Shown here: positions 11,169-24,520 of the stretch, one piece after another
Position numbering within the stretch: position 1 is the stretch's first letter
Layout of the letters: each line of letters starts with the position of its first letter
Assembly: GCA_034509425.1 (NCBI GenBank)
Contig: JAVTVJ010000452.1
Location: 620,001-684,000 of the forward strand
Origin: Eopsaltria australis
Lineage: Eukaryota; Chordata; Aves; Passeriformes; Petroicidae
Length of the DNA: 64,000 nucleotides
Direction: 5' to 3'
Translations under genes and position numbers: made by a program
The notes under the pieces: generated by a model
Seen by the model: only the letters and a program-made list of their open reading frames with translations
Told to the model about the DNA's origin: nothing
Databases searched by the model: none

Positions 11169-13320
11169 TTGAGGTACCAGAAAGCAGCTGGCTTGGAGAA
11201 GGGGTTAACAATGGTTCCCGTGTGACCCTTATTTGAGAACAACATGATAAAATGTTAGCACACAACATTTTTCAATGTGTTTGGTAGATATTAACGAATC
11301 AGTACTTTCAGTTTGAAAGCATTGAAGCACTTCAGAACTGAAGAGAATGAAGCTGAGGAGGTTAATAACTTACTGGAAATGACAGTGAAATAATGTGGTA
11401 GAATTGCATTTAGAATTATTATATTTCTACTTCACGCTTCTGTGCCACAATCTACATATCATGATTTTCCTGGTTTAAATGAAAAGAATAAGTTAGGTAT
11501 AATAAAATTATACTATTCCTCTAATTTTATCTTTTCACATTTAATGCATTTTTACACAAATGCCAGTGTAATTTCCTCCCTTTTTCCTAAAATTTCTCTT
11601 CCAACCAATATCACATAAACTTTTCTAAATACTAACGATCTCCATTAAGAAATTAAGTATTACTGCCTGCTTGGATTTTTCTACGCATTGATTACTCTTT
11701 AAACATAACATTTTATTTATTATCATTGGTTATTGTTCTTTAAACTTAAATTTTATTATTTTTCGTGATTAAAAGAACCCTTGACTTATGCACGCTCTTT
11801 CAGCTCTAGATGCACATGCATAATTTTTAGAGAGAATTCCCCTTTGAAATAGATTCTCTGCTTTTCATAGTTTTCTGGATTACCCCGAGTGAAATTGACA
11901 GCTCTAGAAAACTGCTGTAATGCTACAATGCCACCATCTGGTTACAGTCAAGGATCTGATCTTGCAGATGCTAGAGGCACTGAGCCTCAAAGAATTCAGC
12001 AAGACACCACTGACACTATAGGCTGAATACTGAACAGATGTATGCACAGAGCTAGTCCTGTCTATTGCAGGATTTTGACTAGCCAGAGACTGAGAGCAGT
12101 TTAAAGAGTGAGCAGTGCATCTGCTCTTTCTGTCCTTCTCTTCATCAGCTCTGCTTAAGAGGCTCTGAATCCTGAACAAATTGCACACATATGTGTGATT
12201 GCACATAGTATATGAAGAGCAGATCTCATCCCTCTGATGCCCCAAAGTCTTCCTCTGGGAGCCCTGGGGAGCTCGACTGGGGAAAGCTGGGGGCTTTCAC
12301 CCTCAGCCCTCACTACCCATCCCGAGGGCAGAGCTGCCTCTGGGCAGGGCAAGCAGAGCCAGCCACAAATTCCCAAAATCCACACCAAAAACTGAAAATC
12401 TTTACTGAGCAAATTCCAAATATTTTAGTAATTCCTTTTGAATTATATAATGGGAAATAATGCCACTTTTCTTGGAGCAAACTACAGTGCTTTCTTGCTT
12501 TCAAAACACCTGAAGAAGTGGGAAAGAGCAGAAGTTGGCATGGGAACACAAAGTGAAAGAAAACCAAGCTAAACACAAAACTACATAATCTCTGAATATC
12601 AGTCACAGCCAAAAGAGGTGTCTTTTTCAGTGTCTAAACCTGACTAGACAGAATCTGATTTTACATATGTTGACTGCAAAGCACCACTGTAATATTTCTG
12701 CTCACTTCTTGCTTTATTGTAAAGTGCTTCTTGGTGGGGAATGCCAAGCAGACACCTTTTACTTCTTGCAGCAGAGAAAAAAGGCATTAATCTGGTTTGG
12801 AAATATATATTATCATTTGTGCTTCTGCTGATATTCTATGTGCTGATTTTACATCAAAACCATTTGGGGCTGCTGGACTGATTTCTCTTGATGCAAGTAA
12901 AACGTGAAAATGAAATCAGCAGCAGGAGCAAGTGATAAGTCAAATGGCAATCTCTCTTATTGCAACCTGTTTTCATGGGCTAAATGAAACAGAACAGTAA
13001 TATTAACAGTATAAATAGAAATTAAAGTTAACAGTGATGTCTAAGAAAAATATATTTCTAAAAATCTATTTTGGAAAATTAAGTCATAAAAATATCTGCT
13101 CTTGAGAACCATCAAGATAGAATTGTTTTCCATGTTATTACTGGAGGGGGATTCACTCTAAGGACCTGAGTATGTAAGGCCTGTCACATGGCATATAGGA
13201 CCAGGAAACTACATCGAAGGGAAAGGTAAAAGCAGGAGATAAAGGTGGAAAGGGGGAAGAGATCCTGTTTTTCTACCAAAGTTACCAAAGGATACAGAAG
13301 AAGCTTGTTCGGGTTCATAT
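11169..13320. other. AT-rich DNA with a small GC-rich patch
   Basis: Mostly featureless. A GC-rich patch at about 12235-12375 stands out from the surroundings. A minus-strand frame of 85 codons across it (12155-12412) begins with a signal-peptide-like stretch (FLVWILGICGWLCLP), but there is no homology or splice support and I do not call it. Confidence 0.4.
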
Positions 13321-13323
13321 CTT

Positions 13324-13341
13324 AAAAAAAAAAACCAACAA

Positions 13342-13393
<52 letters not shown>

Positions 13394-13433
13394 AAACAAA
13401 CCAAAAAAAACCAAAAAAAACCAAAAAAAAACA
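13324..13433. repeat. A-rich low-complexity tract with a 50-base A run
   Basis: An imperfect A-rich lead-in is followed by an uninterrupted run of 50 A (13343-13392), two CAAA units and then three CCAAAAAAAA-like units to 13431. I see no processed-gene copy or LINE 3' end just upstream, and bird CR1 does not end in poly(A), so this is best called a low-complexity repeat. Run length in such tracts is often uncertain in assemblies. Confidence 0.9.
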
Positions 13434-16400
13434 TTTTATAAACACTTATTGCTGGGATCTCAATGAACTTGCTATGATTAGGCGTATAATATCAAATCAG
13501 CAAAACATAAAGTCACAACTAAAATATTAAACAGCAGATGGCAAATTTGTCCCAGGACCCTTGCTATGTGCACTAGGAGTGTAGCAATTGCTAAAATTCT
13601 GTACTTAACATAAAGATAGTAGGAAATCCAACAATAACCCAGAAGAAAGCATAAAACTGTGGATAGGGATGTTCTTCAGCATGAATTTGAGCAGAACTAA
13701 AAAGTGTGTTCCAAAAGTGCAATTAATCATTGCTTTGGACTTTATGCAAACACGAGCATCTTAGAAAGAAAGGTGTAAAATCACAGGGCTTGAATGTGCC
13801 ACGGTTTGCACTGTGTAGATGACAGTACTTGGCCAATAAACTTTTGAACAAATAGATGTGTTGGACTCCTGTGTGATGCCTTAGCAGCAAGTGATCTGTT
13901 CAGCTTTTTGACTGTTGCAGAGGCCACGTTGTTCCCACTACATCACATGGGACCTACCAGTACAGGCACTGTACACCCAGAGATTTACGACACCACTAGG
14001 CAGGTGCTGCATCAGCTCAACAGAAATATTTTTGCTTTAGGAAGAAGATCAGCTGGGGAAAAGGTCATCAATTAGTCCTGAAGTCTGTTCTCAGTGCCCC
14101 ATTTGTTCTGGGCACTTTGAGAATGGACCCCTACGCAGTGCTCTGGCAAGAGCCCAACTCAGACCACCCTTTTGACGCTGCTTCACTAAATGACCTACAG
14201 ACTTCCATATACACCTCCAGACCAACACAAGGAATATAGGTCTCCTGTAGGTCTTATGTGTTAGTGTCTGCATTTTAACAGACAGTAAAAGAATTTGCAT
14301 TAAGAAACATTTTAATTTTGTTTGAAGAAATATTGTTGGTTTGATTGCTTTTACATTCAGAATTTCTGACCAACAAATTAGTTGCCTGACACAGACACAC
14401 TGCACCATGTAAGATACTGCAATTGCCTTTTCAGAGGGGTACAAGTACCCCATAGGTCTTAAAGGCACCCAACCAGCCCCATATGACTAAGTCAGGGTAT
14501 CTTAATGAGAAACCTATCTTTAGACAATTGAATAAAGCCCTGAATATTTCAGAATAAAAATCCCCAGTGTTCAGGCAGGTAATGTATTAGGAAGAGAGAA
14601 CGGCCTAATTGCTGCTAATTTAATTTTAAAAATAAATAAACAAAAGTCATCCCAACTAACATTTTTAAGCTGTATAAAGTTTGGGGAGTTTCATTATTTT
14701 CATGCAGCTCTAACTGGGACAAGAAGCCAAATTGCTGGAGTAGAAGATTTCTTTCACACCCTCCTTGAACCAAATGCAAAAGTAAAACAGAAAGAGACAA
14801 CATCCAAGTACTAGCAATAATTGCAAATGATTACTATTTACAGAGTATTCATCAGCATACACTTCATCAAGACTGTTACCACAGCTTTCTCTTGGAATAA
14901 GAGATTGAATTGTGGTATTTCTTATGACACAAATCCAGTTATGAGCCTTTCTTGTGTTGCAAATAAATGCCTTATTTTCTGCCTTATTTTCTTTTTCCAC
15001 ATTCTGCTAAATATATGTTTTATAGGCTCCTCACATTCATTCAGTCTCACACTATAGATTTCTGCTGTATTTCTAATATCTTTTTCTGCAGATCTCTTCA
15101 GGTGTCTCTGTATTACCTAGATGATAGTAGTGTTTGTAATACCTCTCAGGCTGGTACTTTAAGAGTTTTACTGTCAAAACATTTTTTATCCTGCTTTTAT
15201 CATTAACATCTTTCTTAGACTACAGCCTGGATCTGGAAATCCTTGCCAAAAAGCAGTCCTCATGTATATGCCTACTAAAATCAACTGTATGATTAAAGAA
15301 TCCATGGAGAAACTACACTCTCATAAGACAAAAATACCTAGTGCTGACAGCATGGTACCCACTAGACCTTCTCCGATCATAAGTCATTGCTATTCATCAT
15401 TACACACTTTATTTTAAAATAGCTTGAAATACGAAGTAATGTGAAGATGTTCAAATCTCTCTTGATTTCTATTAATGTCAGAAACAGTGTTTTATGAGAT
15501 CTTAAATTATTCACCAGTTATATTTTTATATCAAATAAGTCTGTATACTTCCATGTATACTGTGGTACAGGTGTTAATATACTGGTAGTCCTGCCATCCT
15601 TCCCAAATAGGATAGGTAGGACTGAGGCACCATTCTAGGGTGTGTTTGTTGATTTTCAGATTTTCAGCAGAAAAAGCCTATGATTGGGTGTGAGATAGAC
15701 ATTTATTCAAATGCTCTAGCGCTGGACAAAGTTCTTATTTATTTATTCAACTATTTTCAAACTAAGCCCAAATCCTTTCTTTTGTTTTGTCAGCCCATCA
15801 GTGCTGAGTAGCATCAATAATTAGAGCCTTATTACTTGGAGCAAAACCTCTCTTCTTCTGTAAAGTTAGAGCAATCCTTTTTTTTAAAAAAAAAAAGGAC
15901 TGTCTTGTGGGATAAAAAATCTTCTTGCCATTTAACTGCAGTTATATTTTTCCTATTCTGGGAGCACATATTACTACAGTAGTTAACAGAATTTCTGTCC
16001 ACTACAATACAATAAAGATAGCAGATGTGGAGTCACAAGACCCAGAGACCTCTACCAATTAAAGGTCAAAATCTGTCTCACTTCACAGAATGCAGCATTT
16101 GAGCATGAGGTCTTGTGTATATTTGTCATCTTGTTCAGTCAGAAAGATATGACAACAAATAGCTGGTCAAAAGCTGTCAGGGTCAAACTAAGCTTGATAG
16201 AGTGCCCTGGGTCACCTTTGTGATTCCAACAGCAGAAATCGCCCTGCTGTCAGTTTGCATTTTAGTCAAACAAGACGTGGCACACAGTAGAACTGTATTC
16301 CACCACTGATTGCTTCTTTGACCTTCTTGTTAACCAACATTTTGATTAGAAATATGTACCATGTCATCATGTTCCATGGCAATGTAACAGCTGCCTCTTA

Positions 16401-18177
16401 ACAGATCTGTAGTATTGAATGTCCTCTCACCTCACACCCAGAGGAGTCACAATTAAGGTTGCATTACAGTTTTTGTTCAAATTAGATAAAAATGCAAGAT
16501 AATAAAGCATTCCATATAAAGCAGTGCACACTCCAGAGAATCTTCATATTCTGTGTCCTCTGGTAAAACAGGCATAGAATTATTTTTATTATAGTTTTCA
16601 AGGTTTATTTTTTTAACACTGATTTGGCCTGGAGCTAGGCAAGAAAAAAGAGAGATGATCAAGTAAACATTTCTAGCCAAATTATTATTTCTCACTTCTA
16701 TGAAAAACTGAAATTCCCCTGCACAATTCTCAGCATGTGCATAGAAATGAATATTGAATAAAGAAGTCACTTTGTATTGCTTTGGAATTCTGAGATGCAA
16801 TTTATTCATTATTTCCAGTGAACATGATTGCAGGAAAAGCTTGGACTCATAAAATGTTCTGAACTTGTCCAAACAGGCTCAGTAAGCCCAAAGGGGGACT
16901 GCAAAGCACTAAGTCCTGATTTCCAACAGACTGGTTCCACAGCAAGTTAGAAACAATCAAAGCTTTCATGCAACTCTATTCCAAATTTTCTGTGTAACAG
17001 ATCTTTCTTTGTCTCCATTTCTACACACACATCCCTTTTACTTTCTCTTTTTTTTTCCACTTAACATTTTCTTTTATTTTTCTTTTTATATATTTTCCCT
17101 AAAGCAGAATCAGACTTCATACAATTTATAAGTTTCCATCAAACCATCTTTTTGCTTTTCCATTCCCCAGAAAGCATTAGTCTACTTACAGTGTAATAAT
17201 TTTAAATTAATACAGTGCACTTCTATGCTTTTTTTTAAAGAGGAAAATAAGCCTTTCTCTTTCTATGCATGCAATAGCAGGCACATGTTGATACAGAAAA
17301 CTTTATTAAACTTTTGTCTTTACCACTCACTGAAAAAAAATTTTTAAAAAATCAATTTTGCAAAAATTTTGTTAGAAGTTGTGTAAGATTTGCAATTTAA
17401 ATCAGCTTTTAAATTTCTTCATTTATTAGAGAATGTACTGACAAGAAATATATTTGAGCAACAGCAATTTGTCACATACATGTTGTGAAAGCTTTGACAG
17501 ACACCAAGTAGAACTAAAGCTCTATTACTCCGAAATTTCTCATATTTTTCATATTTTTCTGTTATTCCACAATTTCTCTTTAACATTCATTACCAGATGC
17601 ATTTGGTATAGGTGGTCCTATTTTGCTGTGCCACTGTGAATGGTTTTGAAAGCACCTGTACAACAGAATATTTCATTTTGCACATGTATGTAAAGGAATA
17701 CTGGGAGAAAATATATTTATACCTGGAATGACAGAAGTAAGAAGCCTGACAGAGATTTTTTCACCTTCAGCCCACATACAAGTAATGCATTTGGCCTCAG
17801 AGATGTAAACGTCCAGTGGTGCATACCCATGGAAGGATTCTCCAAATTCCTATGGTTATAATTATGGCAGCACCCTCATGGTAAAGACCTGGGCCAAGGG
17901 CCAGTGGTTCTGCAGAACACCTCAACCCCAGAAAGAGGTGCAGAAAGTTGTTAGAAGCTGCTGGAAGCAGAACTATTGTGCCATTGTGGTCCAAGTGTGC
18001 AACTCTCTGTTTCTGTGATGACCCCATTATCCCATGCACAGCAAGGAAAATATTTTAGCAACCCCATTTCAGAACCACTGGGGAACATTTTATTCATTTC
18101 CTTTGTGCAAAATGTTTACCTCTGTGCTTTCACAAATTGCTTTCCTGGCCCCAGGAACTTTTGCAATTTTAATGAAG
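13434..18177. other. AT-rich single-copy DNA
   Basis: No gene or dispersed repeat recognised in about 4.7 kb. The longest frames (14091-14468 and 16477-16872, both minus) lack any known domain. Confidence 0.45.
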
Positions 18178-18214
<37 letters not shown>

Positions 18215-18220
18215 CCTATC
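18178..18220. repeat. (CTAT)n tetranucleotide microsatellite
   Basis: About ten units of a CTAT/TATC repeat, with one CTAC variant near the right end (18213-18216). Likely polymorphic in length. Confidence 0.95.
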
Positions 18221-19542
18221 TTCTTGTATTGTCTTTTTTAAGACCTTAAAGCAGAAAAATTAAGAAACAGTATAAACATTTTGATTATTTCCCTTTGCAA
18301 AAATGCTTCTGCTATTGCAATGTTCTTTCGATTGTGGCTATACAAATCATAAATACGAAAGTCCAGCTGTGGAAAACAGCCCTTGCTGTAGGTCCCTGTA
18401 TATGGGCATGACCCTCACTTTCATAATCCTTATGTAAGACAGGAAAAGATAGAAATTATTGAAATTATAAAAACCTCAGAGCGAGGTCTTGATTCTGAAA
18501 ATAGACTTTCAGATATATTTAACTTTACATATCTAATTCATCCTGGAGTAAAATCACACTGAAACCATTAATTTGGTATAAATAGAAATCTGAGGTACCT
18601 CAAAACCATCTCATTGTAGTAAAATGAGCACAAAATCAATCATCCACACCTTTTTTATTTAAGCCTTCTTACTTTGTGTCCACAAAATATTTAAGCATTT
18701 CAGAAATTATGAGTAGAAATAAAAACACTTTAAACTGTATAAATTTTGTATTGCATGGGAATAAGCAGAACAGATGACTGGGGATGCAAGCATCACAAAG
18801 TCACCCAAGGACATTGTGAAAAAAAATATAGGTCAATTAGAAGGTAAGATGGCAAATGGAAGAAAGGATTTTCCAGGCTTTCCTTCAGCACTAACATTAT
18901 AAGGTGTCTCCATATACTAAGTACAATTCTCTCTCCAGGGCACTTTTATACTGCCATGCTGTGAATAAGTAACAGCAATGATTCCAGTGAAGGGAGTACA
19001 GGACAAGGGGAGCTGAAGGTTCAGGAATACATACAGGCAAGATCCACTGTGAATAATGAAGGTACATGAAGGTACACAGAAGTGTAGTTAAATTGTAGGT
19101 AACAATCCCAGTGTGGTTTCCAGAGGGAAATGGTAATCCCTTGCATCTCCCTGTCTGCCTAAGCTTGATCCTGAGTAACCAGTAGTCAGGCCCATGTTCT
19201 GCATGTGTTGCTTATTCTGCAGACACTTAAATGAATACAAGAAAAGATGAAGCCACCTGGCCATATGACAACACAATTAGCTGGAAAGACCAATGGGAAC
19301 TTGGACCATTTGTAAAATAAATGGGTAACACCAGGATTAGAAGAGATTTCTATCATTCAATAGAACCATGAATCATTATACTGCAAGGCAGATAAACTCT
19401 ATGGGGGTTATTTTAACCCTTGCCCAGTAATTTTAGTAACCTGTGATTACTCAAGATAAAATATTAGTATTTATGTGCCTAAAATTTAAGCAGTCATAGT
19501 TGTTTGTGCAAATTGGTGGAGAATTTTACCAAGTTCCCATCC
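18221..19542. other. AT-rich single-copy DNA
   Basis: No gene or repeat recognised between the microsatellite and the long LTR-like element. Confidence 0.45.
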
Positions 19543-21082
19543 TGTGTTGGCCCGAGGGTGCCAATCTTGGAAGCGACCTGTGCTGCAGGAAGTAGTACAG
19601 CTTCCTTCCTGAGAGAGAGCCAATAACCAGGTAGTTTTAAGGACTGATATGTAGGCAAACCAATTAAAAGTTGATCTGCCTTTGAGGAAAAAAATCATAT
19701 ATAAGCAGAGGACCTCTGAGCCTCTTCCTCTTTTGCCTGCTGCTGGTTCAGAAAGAAGCATCTCCTGCTTCTCTCCCTGGTAAGGCTGGGCCCCCCCTCC
19801 CCTCCCCCAGAGGGAGCGGGGCGTGGGGGGAGAAGGGAGGTTTGGAATGGCCGTACAGCTGCAGCGGGGCATGGGGGAGGAACCGGCCTGGGCTCTGGGC
19901 AGATTTAATTCAGCTGGGCCGATACGTCAGCTACAGTGGGCAGCGTCGGGTCCTCCTGCCCCAGGCCAGCCCCGCCAGGCCGAGCCAGCTCTGCAGAGCC
20001 AGGCACAGAGACTCTGAGAGCTTCTGCCATCCAGCTGGGACCTGTTCAAACAGCCCAGCAGAGAGCACGCGATCATCACACTGCCAGAGAGAGAGAGAGA
20101 GAGATTAACTCTATCCATGCCTGGACTAAACTTACAGACACCCATCCTTCCTTGCACAGAGAGAGGAAGGAGTGAGGACATCGACATAAATGCAGCATAG
20201 AGACTTTACAGTCAGTGAGGAAAGCAGAACTGATGCCTGGAGGGAGGTGTATGAGAAGTGCTTCAAGAGTGAAGCTGAAAATTCTTTTGGAGAACCATGG
20301 TTGGGGACTGAGCTAATAAATTCCCTATAATATAAGAAGAATTAGTCCAGAGAGGGGAAATGATGTTCTAACTGCAGCCAGTGAACCAAAACACCTGGGT
20401 AAAGACAAGTGTTGAAATAAGTACAGCCTGATGAGAAACTTGAACCAAGAGAGAGGAGAGGCTGTGACCCAGAGCCCTGGTCCCGGGGGAATGCCAGAGA
20501 ACCTGAGTTGTCAGGAGAACCTGTGTTGCTGAGCACAGAAGAAGGGATTTTCTTTGTTGCTGCAATTGAACTGTGCATCCTTAGAACAGGTACCCCATGA
20601 ACTGTTCATGACCCACCATAGTGGCTGTGGGAAGGCTCCTGGTGTGGGAGGGATCCACCACCAGCTGATCTTTCTTCAGGGCAGCAGCTGATGGTGAAGC
20701 TGAAGACCCATAAAAGACTGTATTTTCTTACAAAGAATCCATGGTATAAGAAAATGAGACTTCTCTCCCTAAATAAACTAAGACAAAGACTCTTTCAGAG
20801 GTGGTAAACTGACTGGAAGTTGAAGTGTTGTCTTTTTGTGTGTTGTCAGTGGGTAAGAAATGGAGAGGTTGGGGGAGGAGGGGTGGTCTGAGGAGTTTGT
20901 TCTGGTTTTTCTTGGTTTTTTTCTTTGTCTTAGGTTTTTTAATAAACTTCCTTTATATTCTATAAAGTTTGAACCTGCTTTGCCTATTCCCAATCCTCAT
21001 CTCACAGCAAACATCAGGTAAATTTTGGTAAGTGTGCTGGCATTTGGCCACAAACTCGAATAGACGAACTGGAACCACTACA
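19543..21082 (+). mobile_element. Long LTR-like element, 1.54 kb (probable solo ERV LTR)
   Basis: This block is clearly different in base composition from its AT-rich flanks. It starts TGTGTTGGCCCGAGGG and ends GAACTGGAACCACTACA, giving TG...CA termini. A TATA box (TATATAA) lies at 19698-19704 and an AATAAA at 20941-20946, with a T-rich stretch before it. That order (TATA, long transcribed part, AATAAA, short U5) fits an LTR with an unusually long R region of about 1.2 kb. The middle is GC-rich (19780-20050) and includes a GA run at 20090-20105. No coding frame over 130 codons is present and no gag or pol motif is seen. Flanks catcc (19538-19542) and attcc (21083-21087) match at only three of five positions, so the exact ends are uncertain. 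It could instead be a non-autonomous LTR element with unrecognised internal sequence. Confidence 0.65.
19698..19704 (+). promoter_or_regulatory. TATA box of the long LTR
   Basis: TATATAA in an AT-rich pocket just before the GC-rich part of the element. Transcription would be expected to start about 25-30 bp downstream. The assignment depends on the LTR interpretation. Confidence 0.5.
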
Positions 21083-24000
21083 ATTCCTTAATTGGTACTT
21101 CCTCAATTCAAAGTATGCTTTCATTTTATCAAAGAAAAGTCACAGAGACTGTCTTGGCTAAAGCTCAAGTCTTCTTCATATGGAAAGCATGTAAAAATAT
21201 ATTAGATGTAAGAGTCTTCTTATCTGGTATTATTGACATGTTATATTGTATTTCAGTTAAATGATCAGGATAACTTATATTTTACAACTTGCTGAACTTG
21301 AATAGTTACAAGTCTATTTACAAGAGTAATGTCCTGGAGAAATTACCTGTATCTAAAAATTACCATCATAAGAGATCCAGACTTGTCTTGTTAATAGTAA
21401 AATGCATTTTGGTGGGAATGATACACTGAAGAGTCATTGTTTTAATAGTCTTTAATCCTGCCCATTTGTCAATACACTGAAATTACTTAATGAAATGTCT
21501 TTTTTTAAATATAACTCCAATACAAAATGAACATGCTGTGCGTAAAATGAAATTCACTCTTACGTAGATCAAAAGAAAATTAACATAACCTTTGACATGC
21601 AGCTTGTTAAGAACTTACAACCATTGCCCAAATAATGAAATCACTGAGTTTGTACTATCTTGTTTAAGATAGTGTGGTTTGTAAAAGGAATACCTGAGAG
21701 AACAACACAATAAGGAAAAGTATCTACTACTCTACAACTGTGCAATCAAGAAGGATTATCTACACAAAGCCATTTTATGCATGATTTCTAAAGAATTGAA
21801 AAGTATCTTTCTGAGTACTTTTAAAACATAGTGATCAATTCTTTTCCTCTAAAAGCACCAAGAATATTTCACTTAATTTGGATTCAAATTGTCTTAGGTA
21901 AGATTCTGTATGACTTCAAAAAGATGACAATTAAATTTTCTTGCATTTTTACAATTCAAGAAATGGCTGTGACAAAATAATAAATGCCAAAATAATAATT
22001 TTCTCATAAAAACAGAGTAATTTTAACACTGACGCTGCAATAGGAAACAGGAGTAAATAGTTTTTATTTGATAAAATATCTCCCTGTTGGCTTCTCAGCC
22101 AGATTTCCCTGTTCAGCTGTTATTCTCCATTTGCTCTTGTTTTCTATCAGTAACCATCCGCTGTTTTGTTCCCCAAACAATTTCTTCACCATAGTTCTAC
22201 CATCTTTTCCTCACCTTTCTCTACTGTAGTTGTGCCTGACGAGAGACCACAACCAAATTGATGTAGCCCCTAATATAGTCTAGGCAGTAATCCAGGCATT
22301 AATAGTCAACGTGTGTAACCACCTGATTGCCTGTACCCATTCAATGAAAGCAGAGATCTCTCTAGTCAGCCGATTCCAACACAGAAATAAGATGCTTATT
22401 TTGCATTAATCACATTAAAGTCACTGGGGCATCTCAGTCAAGCCAGTCAGTTACCTCGATCAAAATTCTACTGCAAAACAAATTTCTTGCAATCACTAGA
22501 TTTTAGAACAAGAATGTATTTTTATATAGAGGCCAGGTGGTGTATGTTTCCTTTGAACAGACAGGCTTTTTAATATTTAAATAAAGTATTTTTAATGAGT
22601 TTTTACAGAAGATTTTTTTTTTTACAATTATTTTCTGCTTTTATTATTATCCACAATAATCCATATGCAATGAAGGAGGAAAATTACTGCAGGTAAAGTT
22701 ACAACTTAAAGTTCTTCTTCCTTGGTAATCTGACCAAACGTGTTTTAAAACAAAGATGTTGCACAGTCCATGCCTTGCCCCTAGTCATCAACTGGAGTCT
22801 GAGATGAGGCAGAATGAAAACAATTTTTTAAAGGCACACTCAAACCTGCTCCTTCCGCTGCTGCCATTTATCAGACTATCAAAGACAGAGAAAACTGAAC
22901 TTGAAAAATGTTGAACATTGAGAATTAAGAAATTATTCACAGTTTACTAGCAGACTAGCATCTTCTGATTTACTTTTTCATTAAGAACTGTTACAAATAG
23001 TTCACTAACCCTCTCAGAAGAAAATACCTTGTCAATAATAGTTCTGTACTGCAGCTAAGCAGTACAGTTACAGAATATTTATTGCAATATAAATAGGCTC
23101 AACTTACATTCAACTAATTAGTTATTCTATCAGTTATGCTTATTTGTATTTAATGTACATACTAATAATCCATAAATATGTTCCTTCTTTAATATAAGAA
23201 ACAATTTGGCTTTAATTATAGTACAGACCAGTTAGCTGCTTTACATAGTGTCATTTTACCCCTCTGATAAATGGATGTTAATTAGTGTATGAAAGTATTG
23301 GATACCATCACATGGACCTTTAATCCATTTTCAGAAATGAATATTGGTTCAATGGCAAGATCAGCTGCAGTGAAATTCTTGTCAATCATCTAAACTTGTG
23401 AAAAAAATCTATTCATTAATCCTTCCTGACAGGTTAATTTCATTTCATTTCTAAGTTGTCAAGTTAGAACATGGAACAAATAATCAAAAGCCCTTAAATC
23501 AAATATACCAAATCAAGACTAATTGAATATGTTTCAAGTATGTCAATAATAGATTCATTTTTCAAATTTTAATAGGAAAGCTTGTTAAACTATAAAAATA
23601 CATGCCCTGCTAAGTCTGGAAGGGCAGGGAAAATGTTGGCACAGCAGGTCTATCTTTTTGTTAACTGCATTCCCTGAATGTGTGACACAGTGTTCATAAA
23701 GGAAATGCATATACATCTTCATGTGTACATGCTGTTTTATATATCAAATAGCTATGCAAAGTATTGAAGTAAAATACATTTGTTTAATGAATTAAGAGCT
23801 CTTAAATTTCACATTCTATATAATTACACTTTTTTACAAAATCACACATTTCTGCTCTGATCATTATTTCATCTGGAATTTGGAATGTCTTTCCAAGGAA
23901 ATGGGACTGGCTCTCATATTACACTGAAGATTAATGGCTATTAGTAAATTGAATAGAGCATAAATTCCCAAGTATTTGATCCCCATTCTTAAATCTGGTG

Positions 24001-24240
24001 TAAATTTTGTTTTCCATCTTTAGCACTGGTGGCAAGAGAAGTTTAAAAAATTCACTTGACAGCATGCTAAAGACATTTGCTAAACATTCCCAGCGTTGCT
24101 TAATAGTATGCCATATTTAATGGCATTAGTGATTATCTCATTACTATTGCTGGATGGGAGGTGTCAACCATCACATGAAAACATTGGGTGGAGCAGTTTT
24201 AAATAAAGACTCCCAAAACAAAGAGTTTACGTGAGCCATT
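21083..24240. other. AT-rich single-copy DNA, possible conserved elements
   Basis: No gene recognised. Stretches around 23200-23400 and 24040-24180 combine TAAT-type homeodomain sites with locally GC-balanced sequence and look like conserved non-coding DNA. This is an impression only, as conservation cannot be tested here. Confidence 0.3.
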
Positions 24241-24244
24241 GTCA

Positions 24245-24520
24245 GCTGAGCTTTATTCTGCTGCCCACACATAGCCCTGCAGGCAGTAAATACACCACTG
24301 TAACAGCTCATACAGGGGAAGTTGCTCTTTGAGGTACAAAGCAGTCAAGTTACTCCAGTTTGGACTCTGCTGTCACCACTGGAGCTCTGCTCGCCCTGCT
24401 CACGATCTTCAGGACAGCATCCTTCAGTGAGGGCATGGCCAGGGAAGGGTTCACCTGTGGCACCTCATTTGTAGCCCCTGACAGAACTGCTATGCTTCTG
24501 CTGCTCCTCAAGAGACAGAG
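24245..24520 (-). CDS. Possible 3'-terminal coding exon, unknown protein
   Basis: Read on the minus strand, about 24505 down to the TAA at 24352-24350 gives roughly 50 codons. Codon choice is unlike the AT-rich surroundings, with many codons ending in G or C. The peptide includes SGATNEVPQVNPSLAMPS and ends VVTAESKLE. About 90 bases after the stop comes a canonical AATAAA (24257-24252), followed by a GT-rich stretch, as in a real mRNA 3' end. There is no poly(A) tract after it, which argues against a processed retrocopy. Upstream (24510-24540) a pyrimidine-rich TATATCTCTGTCTCTTGAG could serve as a splice acceptor. I do not recognise the protein. The first base of the exon and any partner exons are unknown, so this could also be a truncated pseudogene or a chance frame (the opposite strand is open too). 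Confidence 0.3.

Noticed and set aside
12155..12412. Minus-strand frame with signal-peptide-like start
   Set aside because: Coincides with a GC-rich patch that lowers stop frequency; no homology recognised.
13209..13445. Minus-strand frame rich in Phe
   Set aside because: It is the translation of the long A run.
18178..18220. Tetranucleotide array considered as a possible regulatory repeat
   Set aside because: Plain microsatellite with no conserved flanking motif.
19823..20187. Several overlapping frames on both strands
   Set aside because: They lie in the GC-rich part of the LTR-like element and none shows a domain.
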